Source of the DNA: Podospora pseudoanserina
Taxonomy: Eukaryota; Ascomycota; Sordariomycetes; Sordariales; Podosporaceae
Direction of reading: 5' to 3'
NCBI RefSeq assembly: GCF_035222485.1
Contig: NC_085920.1
Location: 1,674,001-1,738,000, forward strand
Length of the DNA stretch: 64,000 nucleotides
Position 1 is the first letter of the stretch. The number at the start of each line of letters is the position of its first letter. Both the position numbers and the translations under genes were made by a program. Below the pieces are notes generated by a model. The model was given only the letters and a program-made list of their open reading frames with translations. It searched no databases and was not told where the DNA came from. Below are positions 21,047 through 33,436 of the stretch, in pieces.

Positions 21047-22054
21047 CTACTCTCTGTTCTGCCTTGACGTTGTCGGTAATTCCTGTGGACCAATATCATA
21101 GGTAGCGGGAAGTTCCACGTGAGTATTGCCCATACCCGGCATCTCAACAGCAGCCCTGTATGCAGTTGGCATCTCCTTTGAAAACACTCCATACTGGGGC
21201 GGCAGTGGACCACCGGCTCCATGATAAGTGCTTGTTTGTTGCGTATAACCGCTCTGTTGCGGATAGCCCGCTCCAAATCCAGGTGATTCTGACGCCGGGC
21301 CTCCCAATGGCGAAGATTCCGGCAACGAGGAGGCAGCCAGCGCCCTTCGACTCCTCCACCATAAGAAAAATCCAACACCAGCAAGAATGGCGAGTATCGG
21401 TATGACCACCGCGATTGCGGCAATAGCTCCGGTACTGAGGCTTGAACCTGCTGGTTCAGCTATTGGCGCGGTGTCTGGGCTTGAAGATGTCTCCACGGAT
21501 CCCAATTGACTTGTGGGCGAGGAAGTCGTTATTGGAGGGTCTGTGTTTGAGGTTGATTGCGTGTTTAAGGACGATATGTCGGTCGTCTGGTGTACCATGC
21601 GAACGCCAAACGCATTGATGCCTTGCGGAGATATGAATGTCTGGGTTTCGGTGGCGGTCACGCCGTTCCTAGATGTGGTGACCGTGACAACGTTGCCTGT
21701 CCATTTCGCTTTGAATGTGCAAAAATGGTCCACCCAAGGTGCGGAGAGTACAGCATTAGAAGGAACACAAGACAGAGAGATGTCGCTTCGGTATATTGGG
21801 CAGCAGGTCACCGTGGTGATCGTACTGACGCCCTTGGAATCCGAACAAGCACTCCAGTACCCGCTAGGACAAGCGATGCCGGGGGAGAAAAAGGAGGTAG
21901 ACTCGGTGTCGAATCCTGGAGGAAGGCAGGTAGGGTCGTTATCCATAACCCAAATATTTCCGGGCATGTATATGCCATTGCAAGCAGGAGGTCTCGAGTA
22001 CGTCGTTGTAAGCGGTTGAAAGGGGAAGGAGGTCATGGCAAGGGTTGCCATCAT
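21047..22054 (-). CDS. Single-pass mucin-like membrane protein
   Basis: The single exon encodes 335 residues from ATG 22054. A second ATG follows at once and another is at residue 7, so the exact start is uncertain. The N-terminal part, with TSFPFQPLTTTYSRPPAC and about eight Cys up to residue 112, matches a common fungal surface-protein pattern of unknown function. A Ser/Thr-rich stretch (about 150-205) precedes one membrane helix (about 209-232, GAIAAIAVVIPILAILAGVG) followed by basic WWRSRR. The cytoplasmic tail is rich in Pro, Gly, Gln and Tyr. The layout resembles a wall-spanning sensor or adhesin, but no named domain is recognised. No cleavable signal peptide is obvious, so a short 5' exon may have been missed. 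Confidence 0.7.
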   Translation of the reverse strand: MMATLAMTSFPFQPLTTTYSRPPACNGIYMPGNIWVMDNDPTCLPPGFDTESTSFFSPGIACPSGYWSACSDSKGVSTITTVTCCPIYRSDISLSCVPSNAVLSAPWVDHFCTFKAKWTGNVVTVTTSRNGVTATETQTFISPQGINAFGVRMVHQTTDISSLNTQSTSNTDPPITTSSPTSQLGSVETSSSPDTAPIAEPAGSSLSTGAIAAIAVVIPILAILAGVGFFLWWRSRRALAASSLPESSPLGGPASESPGFGAGYPQQSGYTQQTSTYHGAGGPLPPQYGVFSKEMPTAYRAAVEMPGMGNTHVELPATYDIGPQELPTTSRQNRE

Positions 22055-22997
22055 GACAGATACACTGAGAGATGGATCCAGGTACGTAAAGGCGAGAGAT
22101 GGCAGGTGCTGTCAAGAGGATATCACTGAGACCATCGTGAAAAAGAGAAGAAGGATAACAGAGAAATGGAGAAGGTGACGGCGGCATGGTGGAGGCAGTT
22201 TGAGCTACCTGATGCTTTATCCCCCCCCGGTGATAACATGTCGGAAAGACTGAGCCAAATCTCTCAAGTGCGAGCAACCCGCACTGATCCGGGAGCTGAA
22301 CTGGGGGCTAAACCATTTCGAGTTTCGTGTAGCAGAAGGTTATTGGAGGTTACGCATCTGTTGGTTGCATTGTGCAACATAGCCAGTTCAGGGGTAGAAG
22401 CACGGCAGCATTGGGTGAAGAAGTTGGGAGCGGCGCAGCAGGCGCAGTCCGAGGCTGATGATCTGGTTACCGGATGTGACACGGAACCAAACATAGGACC
22501 ATCCAGTAGTGGCTCTCACTGTGGGCAGTGAAGGTTAAAAAAGATATTTTGAAAGCTCTAGGCCTGGTACGGGCGCCTATGCGTAGGGACTGCATCTTGA
22601 CCAGAGAACAATAAGACAAGCTTCAGCAAAAGGTTATGAGGCTGCGAGCACGTGGGAGAGCTGCAACCTGCAAAGGCGTTTGATGAGCGTTGCGCAGACC
22701 AAACACATTTCGAGCAACGATGATAAGATAAGAAATCCGATAAAAGATAAGAGTGTCAGAACTCAGCTGCTTGAGCGAGTTGCGGGGAGAAAAGCTGAAG
22801 GTGGGGCCTGCCCTCGTCAAAAACCCGCAACAGGCCGGCAGGTCACGGGACCGGGTCAAATTTCGACCGTGCACCCACACTTGCACGGCAGCCCTGGGCG
22901 AAATTGTTGCAAATTCGCGAAAACCAAAGAGAGAGGCAGCTGGCCCACGACACCACACGTCAACCACACCACATCACGACCCCATCCAGCCGTCAAA
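22055..22997. other. Divergent spacer, eL42 promoter
   Basis: This lies between the membrane protein (-) and the ribosomal protein gene (+). Only short frames without domains occur. It should carry the promoters of both genes. Confidence 0.45.
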
Positions 22998-23886
22998 ATG
23001 GTGAACGTCCCCAAGACCAGAAAGACCTTCTGCAAGAGCAAGGAGTGCGGCAAGCACCAGCTCCACAAGGTCACCCAGTACAAGGCCGGCAAGGCTTCGG
23101 CCTTCGCTCAGGGAAAGCGCCGTTACGACCGCAAGCAGAGCGGTTACGGTGGTCAGACCAAGCCCGTCTTCCACAAGAAGGCGAAGACCACCAAGAAGAT
23201 CGTTCTCAGACTGGTGAGATTGCCCGATCGCTGAATCGAGGACGGAGGGATGCTAAAACGGGTGGAATAGGAATGCTCCGCGTGCAAGGCCAAGAAGCAG
23301 CTCCCTCTCAAGCGCTGCAAGCACTTCGAGCTTGGGTAAGTTTTTGTTCGCCTTTTTCCTTGACAGCATCACGAATTCGAGAGACTCCTGCGAAACCGAC
23401 CGGCATAATGAAAACCGATTGTGTGAACCACGAGCTTCCGACTACCCCGCGGCGGCGAATCTGCGACCAGGACCACTCCGAGTACGAACACGCTTCACGA
23501 CACCATACGGAAAGTTTGATCCAACACTCGTCACATATACAATGGGAATTCGATGTTTGGGGTACAAAACGCCGGGGGAATCATATCTAGTTTTTCGAGC
23601 TGTTGCGGTCAGCATGACACCGGACGATGGGCAGCTATGATGTTTCGAACCAATCACCTCCGAATATCGGCAACACGATCTCGACATAGACTCATCGCAC
23701 CACGAGAATATTTGTGATGCATGTTTCGATCCCCCAAATGCTCGACGTCATACGACGTCAAGATACGGAACAGGGTTCTGCGGCAGTCTCTCGAATTTGG
23801 TGCACCAATTGCCGGACCGAACACGTGCTGACAGATTGTGCTACAGTGGTGACAAGAAGACCAAGGGTGCTGCCCTCGTCTTCTAA
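22998..23886 (+). CDS. rpl42: 60S ribosomal protein eL42 (L44)
   Basis: The model is join(22998..23213, 23271..23335, 23847..23886), 106 residues, the exact length usual for eL42. The start [12 protein letters not shown] and the end [12 protein letters not shown] are family hallmarks. The C-x4-C and C-x2-C zinc-binding pairs (residues 12/17 in FCKSKEC and about 74/77 in ECSACK) are intact. The protein sits near the ribosomal E site and contacts the tRNA 3' end. The first intron is 57 nt, but the second is 511 nt, far longer than any other intron in a coding region here except that in the nicotinamidase gene. The final exon codes for only 13 residues. The usual cycloheximide-sensitivity segment KPVFHKKAK is present with Pro. 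Confidence 0.96.
23743..23760. repeat. Paired CGACGTCA words inside eL42 intron 2
   Basis: Two copies of CGACGTCA are separated by two bases (TA). Each contains the palindrome GACGTC, close to a CRE/ATF-type site. They lie about 90 bases before the acceptor of the long intron. A regulatory role is only a possibility. Confidence 0.4.
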
Positions 23887-25131
23887 ATGCGCTCCGGCTG
23901 GAAATGTGGGTGGTGAAGATTTGAAGACATTGGCTCTGGTTTTCGGGATTTGCCTGCATGGGAATTTGCCGCGCCATGTCGTGGAGCATCACAGTATGAT
24001 TTCGATGTTGACATGGGAATACCGGGCATAGAGGATCATGTACATGGGCATGGGTGGTTTCGGTCGCGGGACAACAAGCAACAATACCATCCTCGGGGCG
24101 TTTCGTCTGCGCTTTTTCACGAACACTGCTTCCAGTTTCCTCACACTTCAACGACCGAACAAGCGCCCTTGGTGCAGTGACCGCAACTGTTTTGTACGCA
24201 TGTCGGGGCTGGTGGCTACGACGAATGTGAGGTTGGGCGGGAACTGGGAATCCCGTTAGCCAAGAAAACGGGCCAATGTCTTTTTGAAGCTGAATAAATT
24301 AAGTGGACGCACCAAACCTACTCCCACCATCGTTTCCCACTCCCATTCTTGCTGTGTATCCAGAGCCCCGAACGCCGTAGAACAGGTTTCCCTTCGCTGC
24401 AGTCTTGAGCGCTCAGTTCCTATGATCCATTACAGATCTAATATGAGAATTAACCACCACATTCCAGTATAGGACCAACCAAATGACCCGATTTGAGGAC
24501 TCGGTTGCGCGGCATCTGATTGGAAGCATGTCGAGCGGCTAGACGCGATACAGCTTGGGTTCTCACCGCACTCCCTGATGGTGATGCCGTCTGGATGTGG
24601 TTGCACAAATGGCCAGCAACGCTCAACAGCGTTTTGGTCCTCACCAATCCCGACTTGACAAACAAGCGCAGCCAGTTGCAATAGCTCGAGGGGCCAGTCA
24701 CAGGGCGGCGCCATCGGCAATGAAGCGAGCTGCTGAGAGGTTGAAACAAGCCTGGTGGACACGCAGTCGGAGAGGCTTAATCTCAGCCGCAGCTGCACAC
24801 AGTCGGGTCTGGGAGACCTCGCGGGATCCAGGTTGGGTTTGGCTTTCTCTGTGTGCCCAATATGAGGGCACCGATGCCCGGCCACAGAATGGTTCACATG
24901 CATGTCCGATCTGCTGCCTTTCCAATGGGCTCCAGAAGAGGGAATATTGACCTGCCTCTCCAAGACCGAGTCAACACACAACGTTCATGAAACATGATCC
25001 TGGAGGACCTGACTGATACAAACCTATTTATCACTCAACAACGAACCTCGAGATAACACCATTGAGAAGACACCTGACATTACCAGGCCAGGGGACTTCG
25101 TCTGTGCCCCGCGCCCACGCCATCAAAAACT
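23887..25131. other. Spacer between eL42 and DUF3433 gene
   Basis: No supported gene. Frames on both strands (for example 24430-24981 minus) overlap each other and have no recognisable domain. The right end should be the promoter of the large membrane protein. Confidence 0.45.
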
Positions 25132-28100
25132 ATGCAGCAACCCCTTATTACACCAAGAGACGACCGAGCCGCCTATGAGTACAGCATCCAGGCCACGGAA
25201 GATTACAACTATGAACCAAGGAGGACAGAGGAACAGGTCGCGCCGACATGGCAGCCACCAGCATGGAGACCGACTGACACACCCAACTACAAGCCAAAAC
25301 CACTGCGATGGCCATTCATCAGCGGTCTTATGGTCCTGCTAGTCGTGGCCATCGCCCTTATCACTTTTGCCGACAAGAGCCTGCCAAACTCAGACACGAG
25401 TGCTCGGTTTTTGGGACTACATCCCAATGCCTCGCAACCTGTGCGGCTAGCTCGCGATGTTCTCCCGAACAATACAGCAACCATGACCCCAGTCAGTGGC
25501 ATGACTTCGATGTCACAGAGCACTCTGAGTTTCGAGGAAGAGGTCAGGGTCGCTGTTCAGAGCAGTTATTCCCCAGAGATCGTGTCTCAGGCGACACCGA
25601 CGCTTCAGTCGTCTACCGAAACACAGTCTATACCTTCTTCCGGCTCAACGTCCCCGATCTTCATCGTGACAGGCGTCACAGAGACCGAAAGACTGTCTCT
25701 CGCAGCTTCAGAAACGATGGATAACAACGCGTTTAGGTTGCCAGATTCTGAAACAAGCAATCCATCAAGCGTTCCGTCAGTCACGATATCTCAAGACACC
25801 TCAGCAACTGCCTCTGGTTTATCGTCTGTAACCGCTCCCCCTTCAGAGCCTGTCAGTTCCAGCACCAGTGCGACCAGCGTGAGCGGCATGTCGTTGATAC
25901 CGATATCTGTCTCCATATCTTATTTTACACGAAACGTTACAGTTCCTGTCACGACAATTCTCTTCACCTCAACATTCACCAGAACTCGAACGTCTTCGTT
26001 CAGCAGTGCTTCTACATTTACCACAACATTTGTGACAGATGTGACCGATGTGGCTCCAACCACAGTCATGTCATTCTGGTCATCAGATGGATCAGAAGGC
26101 ACAGTCCCTATTTCCACTGGCATGGGCACTGGCGTGAAGCCTACAACAATCGTTTCAGGGGTGACGACGACCGTTGCAGGTGTTTCCACGGCGACAGATG
26201 TTGTGACGTCTGTTTTTACCAGCACGCTTACCGGAGTGGTGATTCCAAGCGTGGGCCAGGTTACGATCACTTACTTCCAGACTGTCATGCCTGTTCCAGT
26301 CACGGAGCCACCTAACCCGGTCAAGGTGACGGGGGTGGAAGTCATTGACGGGACAGTCATTGAGGTTATTAAAACTCAGGGGCCTGTTGTGGTCGTTGTC
26401 CCCACAAACGAAGTCCAAACTAGGGTGGTTGAGCAGGAGATTAGAACTGGTGTCGTTCGGGTCGGCGGATCTGCCGTGACCAATGTTGTGGTCATCACAC
26501 CGACCCCTGGCGTCGCCATAGGCCAAGTTACTAATGTCGATGGTGCACCCCGGACCATTCAAGCGGTTGTGGCACCAGTCGAAGTTGGACAGCCGGTAAC
26601 TTACACAGTCGTTGACAACGTCGGGGGCTCGCTTGTTTCGCAAGTTGTCGTTACTACACCGGCTGGGCCGCCTTATCAACCGGTTTCATACACTGTTGTC
26701 CGCGAGCAAGGGGGATCTCTTGTGACTCAAGTCGTAGTAACCACACCAACAGGCCCTCCAGGCCAGCCGATAACTTACACCGCCATTAACATGGAAGGAG
26801 GAACCCCGGTGACCCAAGTTGTCGTCACCACACCTTCCGTTGACGGCCCTTTCGTGCCCATCACCTACCTCGTCACAACCAACATAGGCGGCACCCCAAC
26901 CGTCGTCACCATAACCCCCGCCCCAACAACCTTTGTCACCACCATCGACGGCACAACCATAACCCGGGTGACAACCCCCCCAGTGACGAGCTTCACCACA
27001 ACCATAGACGGCACCCTCACCACCCTAACCCTAACCACCACCCCAACCAACACCTCCCCCATCACCCTCACGCTCGCCACGACCTCTCGCGAGACCCTAA
27101 GCACCTTCACCAGCACCATCCCCCCCACCACCTTTCTCACCACCATCTCCGGCTCCCTGAGGACAATAACCTCCACCCCCTCCCCCACCACCTCCCTCTC
27201 AACCCGCCTCCCCACAACCCTAACCTACACCTCAACCACAACCCCAACCCCCTCCTCCCCATCCGAATCCCTCGTCCCCCAAACAAGGGTAATCTCTTGG
27301 TCCGAAACCGACATCTTCCTCGGCACCTTCCTCCCCGCCCTTCTCGCCATTGCCATCGTGATTCCCCTCCGCATCATAGACCTAAACGCAAAACTCTACC
27401 AACCCTTCCAGTCCCTTACCCTCCCCACTGGCAGTCTGGGTGCTAACACCCTACTGGTCCAATACTCTGGCGTCCTGTCGTTTGTTACGCCAGTCATCAC
27501 CCTCTTGCAGGCTAAACACCCTGTCCCATTCGTGACGACGCTCATGGTCGGTTGTGGGAGTTTGATGGTCCCTTTTGCGACTGAGGCTATCGGGCTGAAG
27601 CTTCATGGGGATTGTTATCTCAACACTGCGAGTAAGAACTGCGGCCCGGCGCTGGGGGTGAACAGGACGGCGGGGTATGTTCTTGTTGGCCTGATGGTTG
27701 TCGTGGTTGTTTTGCTAGGGGTGGTGATGTGGTTCACGAACTGGGGACGGAAAGGGGTCACGGGGGTGAGGGCGAATCCGTGGAATTTGGCTGGGATGGG
27801 GTCGCTCCTGGGGGGGGTGAGGAGTGATTTGGGATGCGGGCATGGCAAAAAGATGAGGTATAAACGGTATGGAATGGGGTGGTATCGGAATCGGGATGGG
27901 AGGGAGGATTACGGAATGATAGTGTTGGATGAGGCTGGTCAGGGGTTGCAGCAGCAGCAACATCCTACCTCTGTGAGTGAGAGTGACGACATGGATGGGA
28001 GTGATGCGGTAGCTGATTTGAAAACGGGGGTGTCGGGGAGTCATTTACCTTTTATGACGTTAAGGATACCGTGGAGGGTCGGGCTGATTCTATTTCAACT

Positions 28101-29095
28101 TGCCGTCTTCATTTTCATCATCTATTACCATGCCTACTACCGCGGCGGGATCAAGGACGATGGCAAGCTCTGGACGTTTATGAACGCCAACACCTTTGGG
28201 GTGAGGTTCTTGTCGGCGATTATCGGGGTGATAGTAGCGTTTTGTTGGCAGTCTTTCTTTCTGAGTAAGTCCCCCTTTCTCATCTCCATCCAAAAGAGAA
28301 TCGTGTTCACTAACAATCAAATCAAAAGGCGTGAGCACCATGACCCCCTTCCAACTAATGGCTCTCTCAACCCAACCGGCCTCCCGCTCCATCCTCTTCT
28401 CGCCGAACACGAACCCCTTTTCGGGGTTCTACTCCGCCATCAGAAACAGACACATGTTCCTGCTCGCGGTCTCAATAGCTGCGATCATGTCAGAGTTCTT
28501 GCCGGTGCTGCTCTCCAACGTCCCCTTCAGCCTCTACCAAACCTCCGCCGCGGCGACCGCCTGCGCGGTTCTTTCATGTCTCTTCTTGGCAGTGATGCTC
28601 GCCGTGCTCGGCTGGTCGTTCTGGATCCGATACCCCCCGATGCCCGCTGACCCGAGGTCCATCGCGGGGATGATGTACTACCTCTCCCAGTCACCCACCC
28701 TGCTGGCAGATTTGGAGGGGATATCCTCCATGGACGGGGCCGCAAGGCGCAAACGAATAGAAGAGAACGGTGGGAGATATTACTACGGGGTGCTGCCTGT
28801 TTCTGTGGGGAATGGGTTATGGGAGTCTCAGGACAGGAGAAGGCTAGGGGTGGAGGTGGAGACGGGAGGAGGTAGTGGTAGTAGTGGGTACGAGCCTGAG
28901 GACGGAACAACCCCGGCTTTTGCTGCGATGGACGGGCCAGCTATGACGGAAACGGCTCGCCGAGGCGAATACCATGCCGTTGATGGCAGTGGTGATGGTG
29001 GCAGTGATGAGTTGAGGCATGATCGGAGCTTCATGAGTCAGAACACGGCGTATCAGGGACATCGGATCGATGAACAGCCTGCGATGTATGGTTGA
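25132..29095 (+). CDS. Large DUF3433-domain membrane protein with Ser/Thr-rich repeat ectodomain
   Basis: The model is join(25132..28264, 28329..29095), 1,299 residues, with a 64-nt intron (GTAAGT, CTAAC branch). An N-terminal cytoplasmic stretch with WQPPAWRP leads to one helix (about residues 58-80, LRWPFISGLMVLLVVAIALI). A Ser/Thr/Val-rich region of about 630 residues follows, including 29-residue tandem repeats (488-600). Next is the first DUF3433-like unit, with FLPALLAIAIVIPLRIID and LNAKLYQPFQSL, then several helices. A second unit follows: RVGLILFQLAVFIFIIYY, FGVRFLSAIIGVIVAFCWQS, then STMTPFQLMALS across the intron. The C-terminal tail is hydrophilic. DUF3433 proteins are fungal multi-pass membrane proteins of unknown role. 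The mucin-like ectodomain suggests surface exposure. Confidence 0.88.
26593..26925 (+). repeat. Coding tandem repeats, 29-residue unit, about four copies
   Basis: Within the DUF3433 gene the units begin P-(V/I)-(T/S)-Y-T and contain GGSLV-(S/T)-QVVVTTP, for example PVSYTVVREQGG. Units of 87, 87 and 90 nt are followed by a diverged partial fourth. Codons differ between units, so the array is not a recent exact duplication. Confidence 0.85.
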
Positions 29096-29683
29096 GTTTG
29101 CCCCGAACTTGACCGACAGTTCGTTATTGAGGAAGGAATGCCGGGAATCCTTTTACCAACAACATCCCACACGCACGTGAACACTTGGGATACGGATATC
29201 GAGGCTCGGATCAGTGTACTCGGACTAGAATCAGCTGAGTGAGAGCCTGGCCAAAAAAAAAATGCTGGCTTGCTGTTGCTGCTGCTGTTGTTTGTTCGGC
29301 CGAACACAACAAAAAACAACCGACATGGGGGACATCTTCTACACAACAGGCAGGTGCAACTCTAGTCACTCCGCATCATTTTGTTGGTACGAGATTTCTT
29401 TTTCGACTGAGGAGTGAGGTCAGCACCGTTTCTCTTGGCCCCGTTTTGTGGTCTTTTTTGTCATCAGCGCAGGGTTGCGTTGCATGCGGCTCAGTTGCGT
29501 TAAGATGACGCCAATACGGAGTCCCAAACCAGGGGAAATCGATAGCGCGCGAGGCTTGGGGGGAAGTTCTCGAAGGCAAATAGCTTACACATGTTCCCAA
29601 TACTACTAGTAGCGAGGCAATTGCCTAGAAACAAGTTCCTTGCATCTCGTTTTCAGTCTGAAAAGGCTTTTATAGATGTGAAT

Positions 29684-29707
29684 GGCATGGTGGCATGGTG
29701 GCATGGT
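29684..29707. repeat. GGCATGGT x3
   Basis: Three perfect 8-bp tandem units in non-coding DNA. Confidence 0.85.
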
Positions 29708-30115
29708 GGTTGTAGAGAATAAGACGTGAGGTCACTCGGCAACAGCTCCCCAAAACTTTGGATCGGACAGAAGCGAGCGAGAGCGGAACCGGGCGCAGGG
29801 GTGAGGTGGCGGTGGAAGTGGAATCATATTGCTCCGTAGTGGACCCTTTTCTCACGGGGTTCTCACGAGGGCTTGGTAGGGTAGAGCGGGCCTGGACATA
29901 TTTGCAGGCTAAGACCGGGGCTGCTAAAAGACCATCAGCGATAAATCTCGAACGTTTTCAAGATGTCCAATCTGCTTCAATTGCTTCTCAACCAGCTTCT
30001 CAATCTCAGCACTATCCTTATAGCTCTCGTTACAGTGTCTTGTCTTGATGAATCCTATTTTTGTCGTCCACAGCGTCGGTATTTTTTTTTTGGACGGTTT
30101 CTGGTTTCCGGGTAA

Positions 30116-30139
30116 ACTTGGCAACTTGGCAACTTGGCA
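30116..30139. repeat. ACTTGGCA x3
   Basis: Three perfect 8-bp tandem units in non-coding DNA. They contain TTGGCA half-sites (TTGGC being the NFI-type word), but no function is implied. Confidence 0.85.
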
Positions 30140-32184
30140 AGCTTCGCGGGACGAGGATGATCAACCAGCAGGCGCAACCCTGGGAGTTGGACCTGTTGTG
30201 GTGATATCGAACTCTTGGCAAGCTATCTTCCAAGCAGGCAGCGCAAACACATGGCGCGACATGGTTCTGAAGTGGGGGTTTGAGGACGTTAGGCATCTTG
30301 GGGTCATCTCGATACGAGAAGGACAAGCAAATAAACCCCTCTTTAGCAGGTGCGGGTTTGAGAATAAAGTCCAGGGATCTCATGGCGGGTTTATAGCGCA
30401 CACACATAGTGTCCGTGTACCACGGGAATTGTTTCTTCAAACAGCAAAGGCCAAAAAGGGGAAATAAAGTTTGACATGTCTCGATCTTGTGCGATGTTAC
30501 ATGCTTCACGCTGCCAGGCTGGCCAACTGACTTCAATATCTCGTATGTGAGAAAAAAAGAAAGAGAAGAAGAAAAAAGAAGGGTCCAAGGGAAAGCAAGA
30601 TTGTCAGCTGAGCTGATCTGTAGGATGCACGCCATGCAGTAAAATATTGACAGTGTGCAGCATCTTCTTCACCTTGTGCCCGGGCGAGGGACAAATCAGG
30701 AGCAAAGTTCTGTCTCATTGAAACACACGAGGTTGGGTTTGACGGTACGTGAGCCTCGAGATGGATAACACAACATCCAATTTTGCCATGTTTTCCATCA
30801 GTTTGGTCTACTGTGGCTACCTGTGGCGCACCCTCCACAACTTCCATCGCTAACACGCGGGGTTGGGTGTGTGACGTAGGGCCGGTTTTTCGGGTGTGAT
30901 GGGATGGAAGGAAAATTAGAAGGAAGGAAGAGACAGACACAGGGAACGCCGTGCCAGCCACGCCCTTTTGGCTTTTTCTAGACATTGCTCCGAATCATAT
31001 CCCGCACCCGATGTCGTCCCGATCGAAAAGTAGCCGCATTTGCTTCTTTTGTTTGTGAACAATTTACCGCCCTTGCAGCCAGGGCGGCATTGCATCGCAT
31101 CGCATCCAGCCATGGGAAAACGGTTCCCATCTCGCATTTATCACTGAGGCCAGGCCGAAGGATACGAACATGACAATAGTTACGTTCAATACGAACTTCC
31201 ACCGCTACTACCAAGCTGACCTGCTGCTTGCTCATTGGACAAAATTTGCGAACAGGCAGTTGGTGGTGAGTGATATCAGAGGATACTAACGGTCATGATA
31301 TGCACCTCTTCGGCGACTATGCCGCATGTTGCCCCGGCCGTTGGTTTTCAACTGTAAGATCTAGCTCCGAGTCGGGTATAACTGGAGACAATCAGGTGCC
31401 GCAACCGCCCTTCCAACCGTTGCACTCACGTCAGAACCTTGGAAGTCCGTAAGGCAGAACACTGCGAAAAGAGCAGCATTGATCTTTTGATATTCGGGGA
31501 AATGGCATGCGGCGTCCGCCCGGGCCAACGGTATCGGCCACGTCCGGTGCTTGTCTCCAGAAATAATTGTTCACGTGTAGTCCTCACCGAGTATTTGTGC
31601 GACCAGAGGAGATCACGTCGAGCACTGAGGTGTGGTTCCTGTGCATTTTCCGAGGGAGCCGCAAGTGTTGGCTCTAGTAGGGATCCCAACTGTCGATGTC
31701 TTGGTGTTTCTCTCCGTTTTTGGACCTTGTGGTCTTGGCTTGTTTCTGCACTAGCGCCGTCCATGTGCTCCGTCTTGAAATACTCCGTTTATGTGGAACA
31801 AGTGGACTGACCCATTTGAGTGACCCTCTCTTGCTCCTTACTGTGCTGGAGAAGAAAAAAAGGGCGAGAAGCACCATGAGTTGGCACTGGACTGAGTGGA
31901 CCGTTTTCGTGACTGTCCTCAGACCCGATCGGTGACCGTCCGGAATGGGGTATCCCCATGCGCCGCCATCCTATTCCACTTACTCATTTCATGGAGTCTC
32001 AAGCGGGATCAGGGGTGTTGTCTTGAAGATATAAGAAAGATGGCGGCCCTTACCTCGTCCTACCCCAATCCACCTTCATCATCAGCCCTTGCCTCTCCCC
32101 GTCTGCTTGGAAGGTGTTGAGACAGTGTATACTGTTGTTGTTGTCACTGTCCATTCTTCACGACTTCACGAGACCATCGACAAT

Positions 32185-33436
32185 ATGATCAACGTACCAG
32201 TGACCCTCCTCTCGCTGTCGGCGGTAGCCACGGCTGCTGCTTTGGCCGATGCCAACTCCCAGTCTACCAGCCCTAACCCAAGCCCACGACAACATGCCAG
32301 AGATACACTCCAGAAGCGTGCCAACTGCGGTTCTGGCATTGGAAACTGCCCTTCCGGTCAATGCTGCTCTCAATACGGCTGGTGTGGCGTCACCTCTGAA
32401 CATTGCGGAACTGGTTGCCAAAGCGGCTTTGGAACCTGTACAGGTGGTGGAGGTGGAAACAATGAAGAAACTCTGTCGACTCCTCGGCCAAAATTTGGAA
32501 GCATCCCCTATGGTAAGCCCCTCTCTGAGATAATTTGAAAACACGAAAACAAGATGACTTACACTTTTCAAAGGCGTCACCATCACCAACTGCAACGTCG
32601 CGGGCACCATCGCCCTCACGTTCGACGATGGCCCCTTCCTCTACACCAACCAGCTCCTTGACCTCCTCGCCCAGCAGCAAGTCAAGGCCACCTTCTTCAC
32701 CAACGGCCTCAACTGGGGAGACGCAACCCAAGCACCATACCCCGATGTCCTGCGCCGCATTGTAAATGACGGCCACCAGCTCGGCTCCCACACCTACAAC
32801 CACCCAGACCTCAACACCCTTACCACCGCCGCCCGCAGAAGCAACATGGCGCAAAACGAAAAGATCTTCAAGGACGCCCTCGGCGGGTACTTCCCCACCT
32901 ACATGCGCCCTCCTTACGGCAGCTGCACCGGTCAGTGCCTCACCGACCTGGGCAACCTCGGCTATCACGTCATCAACTGGAACATCGACACCCTCGACTA
33001 CCAAGGCAACATCCCCAACAGCCAAAACATCTTCAACAGCGCCGTCAGTACCAACGCCGCGGCCAACAAGTACATCGCCCTCGCCCACGACGTCCACCAG
33101 ACGACCGTTCAGCAGCTCGCCCTGGGTTTGATCCAGACCGCCAAGAACAGGGGTTACCGTCTGGTGACTGTCGGCGAGTGCCTTGGTGATGCTCCCGTCA
33201 ACTGGTATCGTGATGCCACGACTGGCAATGCTCGCACCGGCGGCGGTGGTGGCAGCGGCGGCAACCCCAACCCCGGCCCCATCACCTCGACTAATGGTCT
33301 CTGCGGCAGCACAAACGGCAATATGAACTGCCTCAACTCTGGGTTCGGTAACTGCTGCTCTCAATGGGGCTACTGCGGCTCTACCGCTGAGTACTGCGGT
33401 GCCAACTGCCAGCGGGCCTTTGGAAATTGCAATTAG
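32185..33436 (+). CDS. Secreted chitin deacetylase, CBM18-NodB-CBM18 (CE4)
   Basis: The model is join(32185..32512, 32574..33436), 396 residues, with a 61-nt intron. The signal peptide covers about residues 1-21, and a KR site at 44-45 suggests Kex2 processing just before the first CBM18. That module has eight Cys from 48 to 85, including CCSQYGWCG. The NodB deacetylase domain shows all five CE4 motifs: TFDDGP (Asp127, Asp128), HTYNHP (His182, His186), RPPYGSC, DTLDYQ and LAHDVH. A Gly/Asn/Pro linker leads to a C-terminal CBM18 with CCSQWGYCG. The enzyme removes acetyl groups from chitin to give chitosan at the cell wall or on substrate chitin. Two flanking lectin modules favour tight chitin binding. 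The ATG at 32185 is chosen because the signal peptide starts there. Confidence 0.95.

Larger units (their letters stand above)
29096..32184. other. 3-kb gene-poor region
   Basis: No gene is supported on either strand. The longest frame (30030-30635 minus) shows no domain. Contents include two 8-bp triplicate repeats (separate entries), a GCT microsatellite near 29273-29288 and, at the right, the chitin deacetylase promoter. Confidence 0.5.

Noticed and set aside
23630-23840. Box C/D snoRNA inside eL42 intron 2
   Set aside because: A TATGATGT word and a CTGA word occur, but they are imperfect, too far apart and lack a closing stem.
30030-30635. 201-codon minus-strand ORF
   Set aside because: No domain, no convincing start, low-complexity composition and overlapping frames on the other strand.
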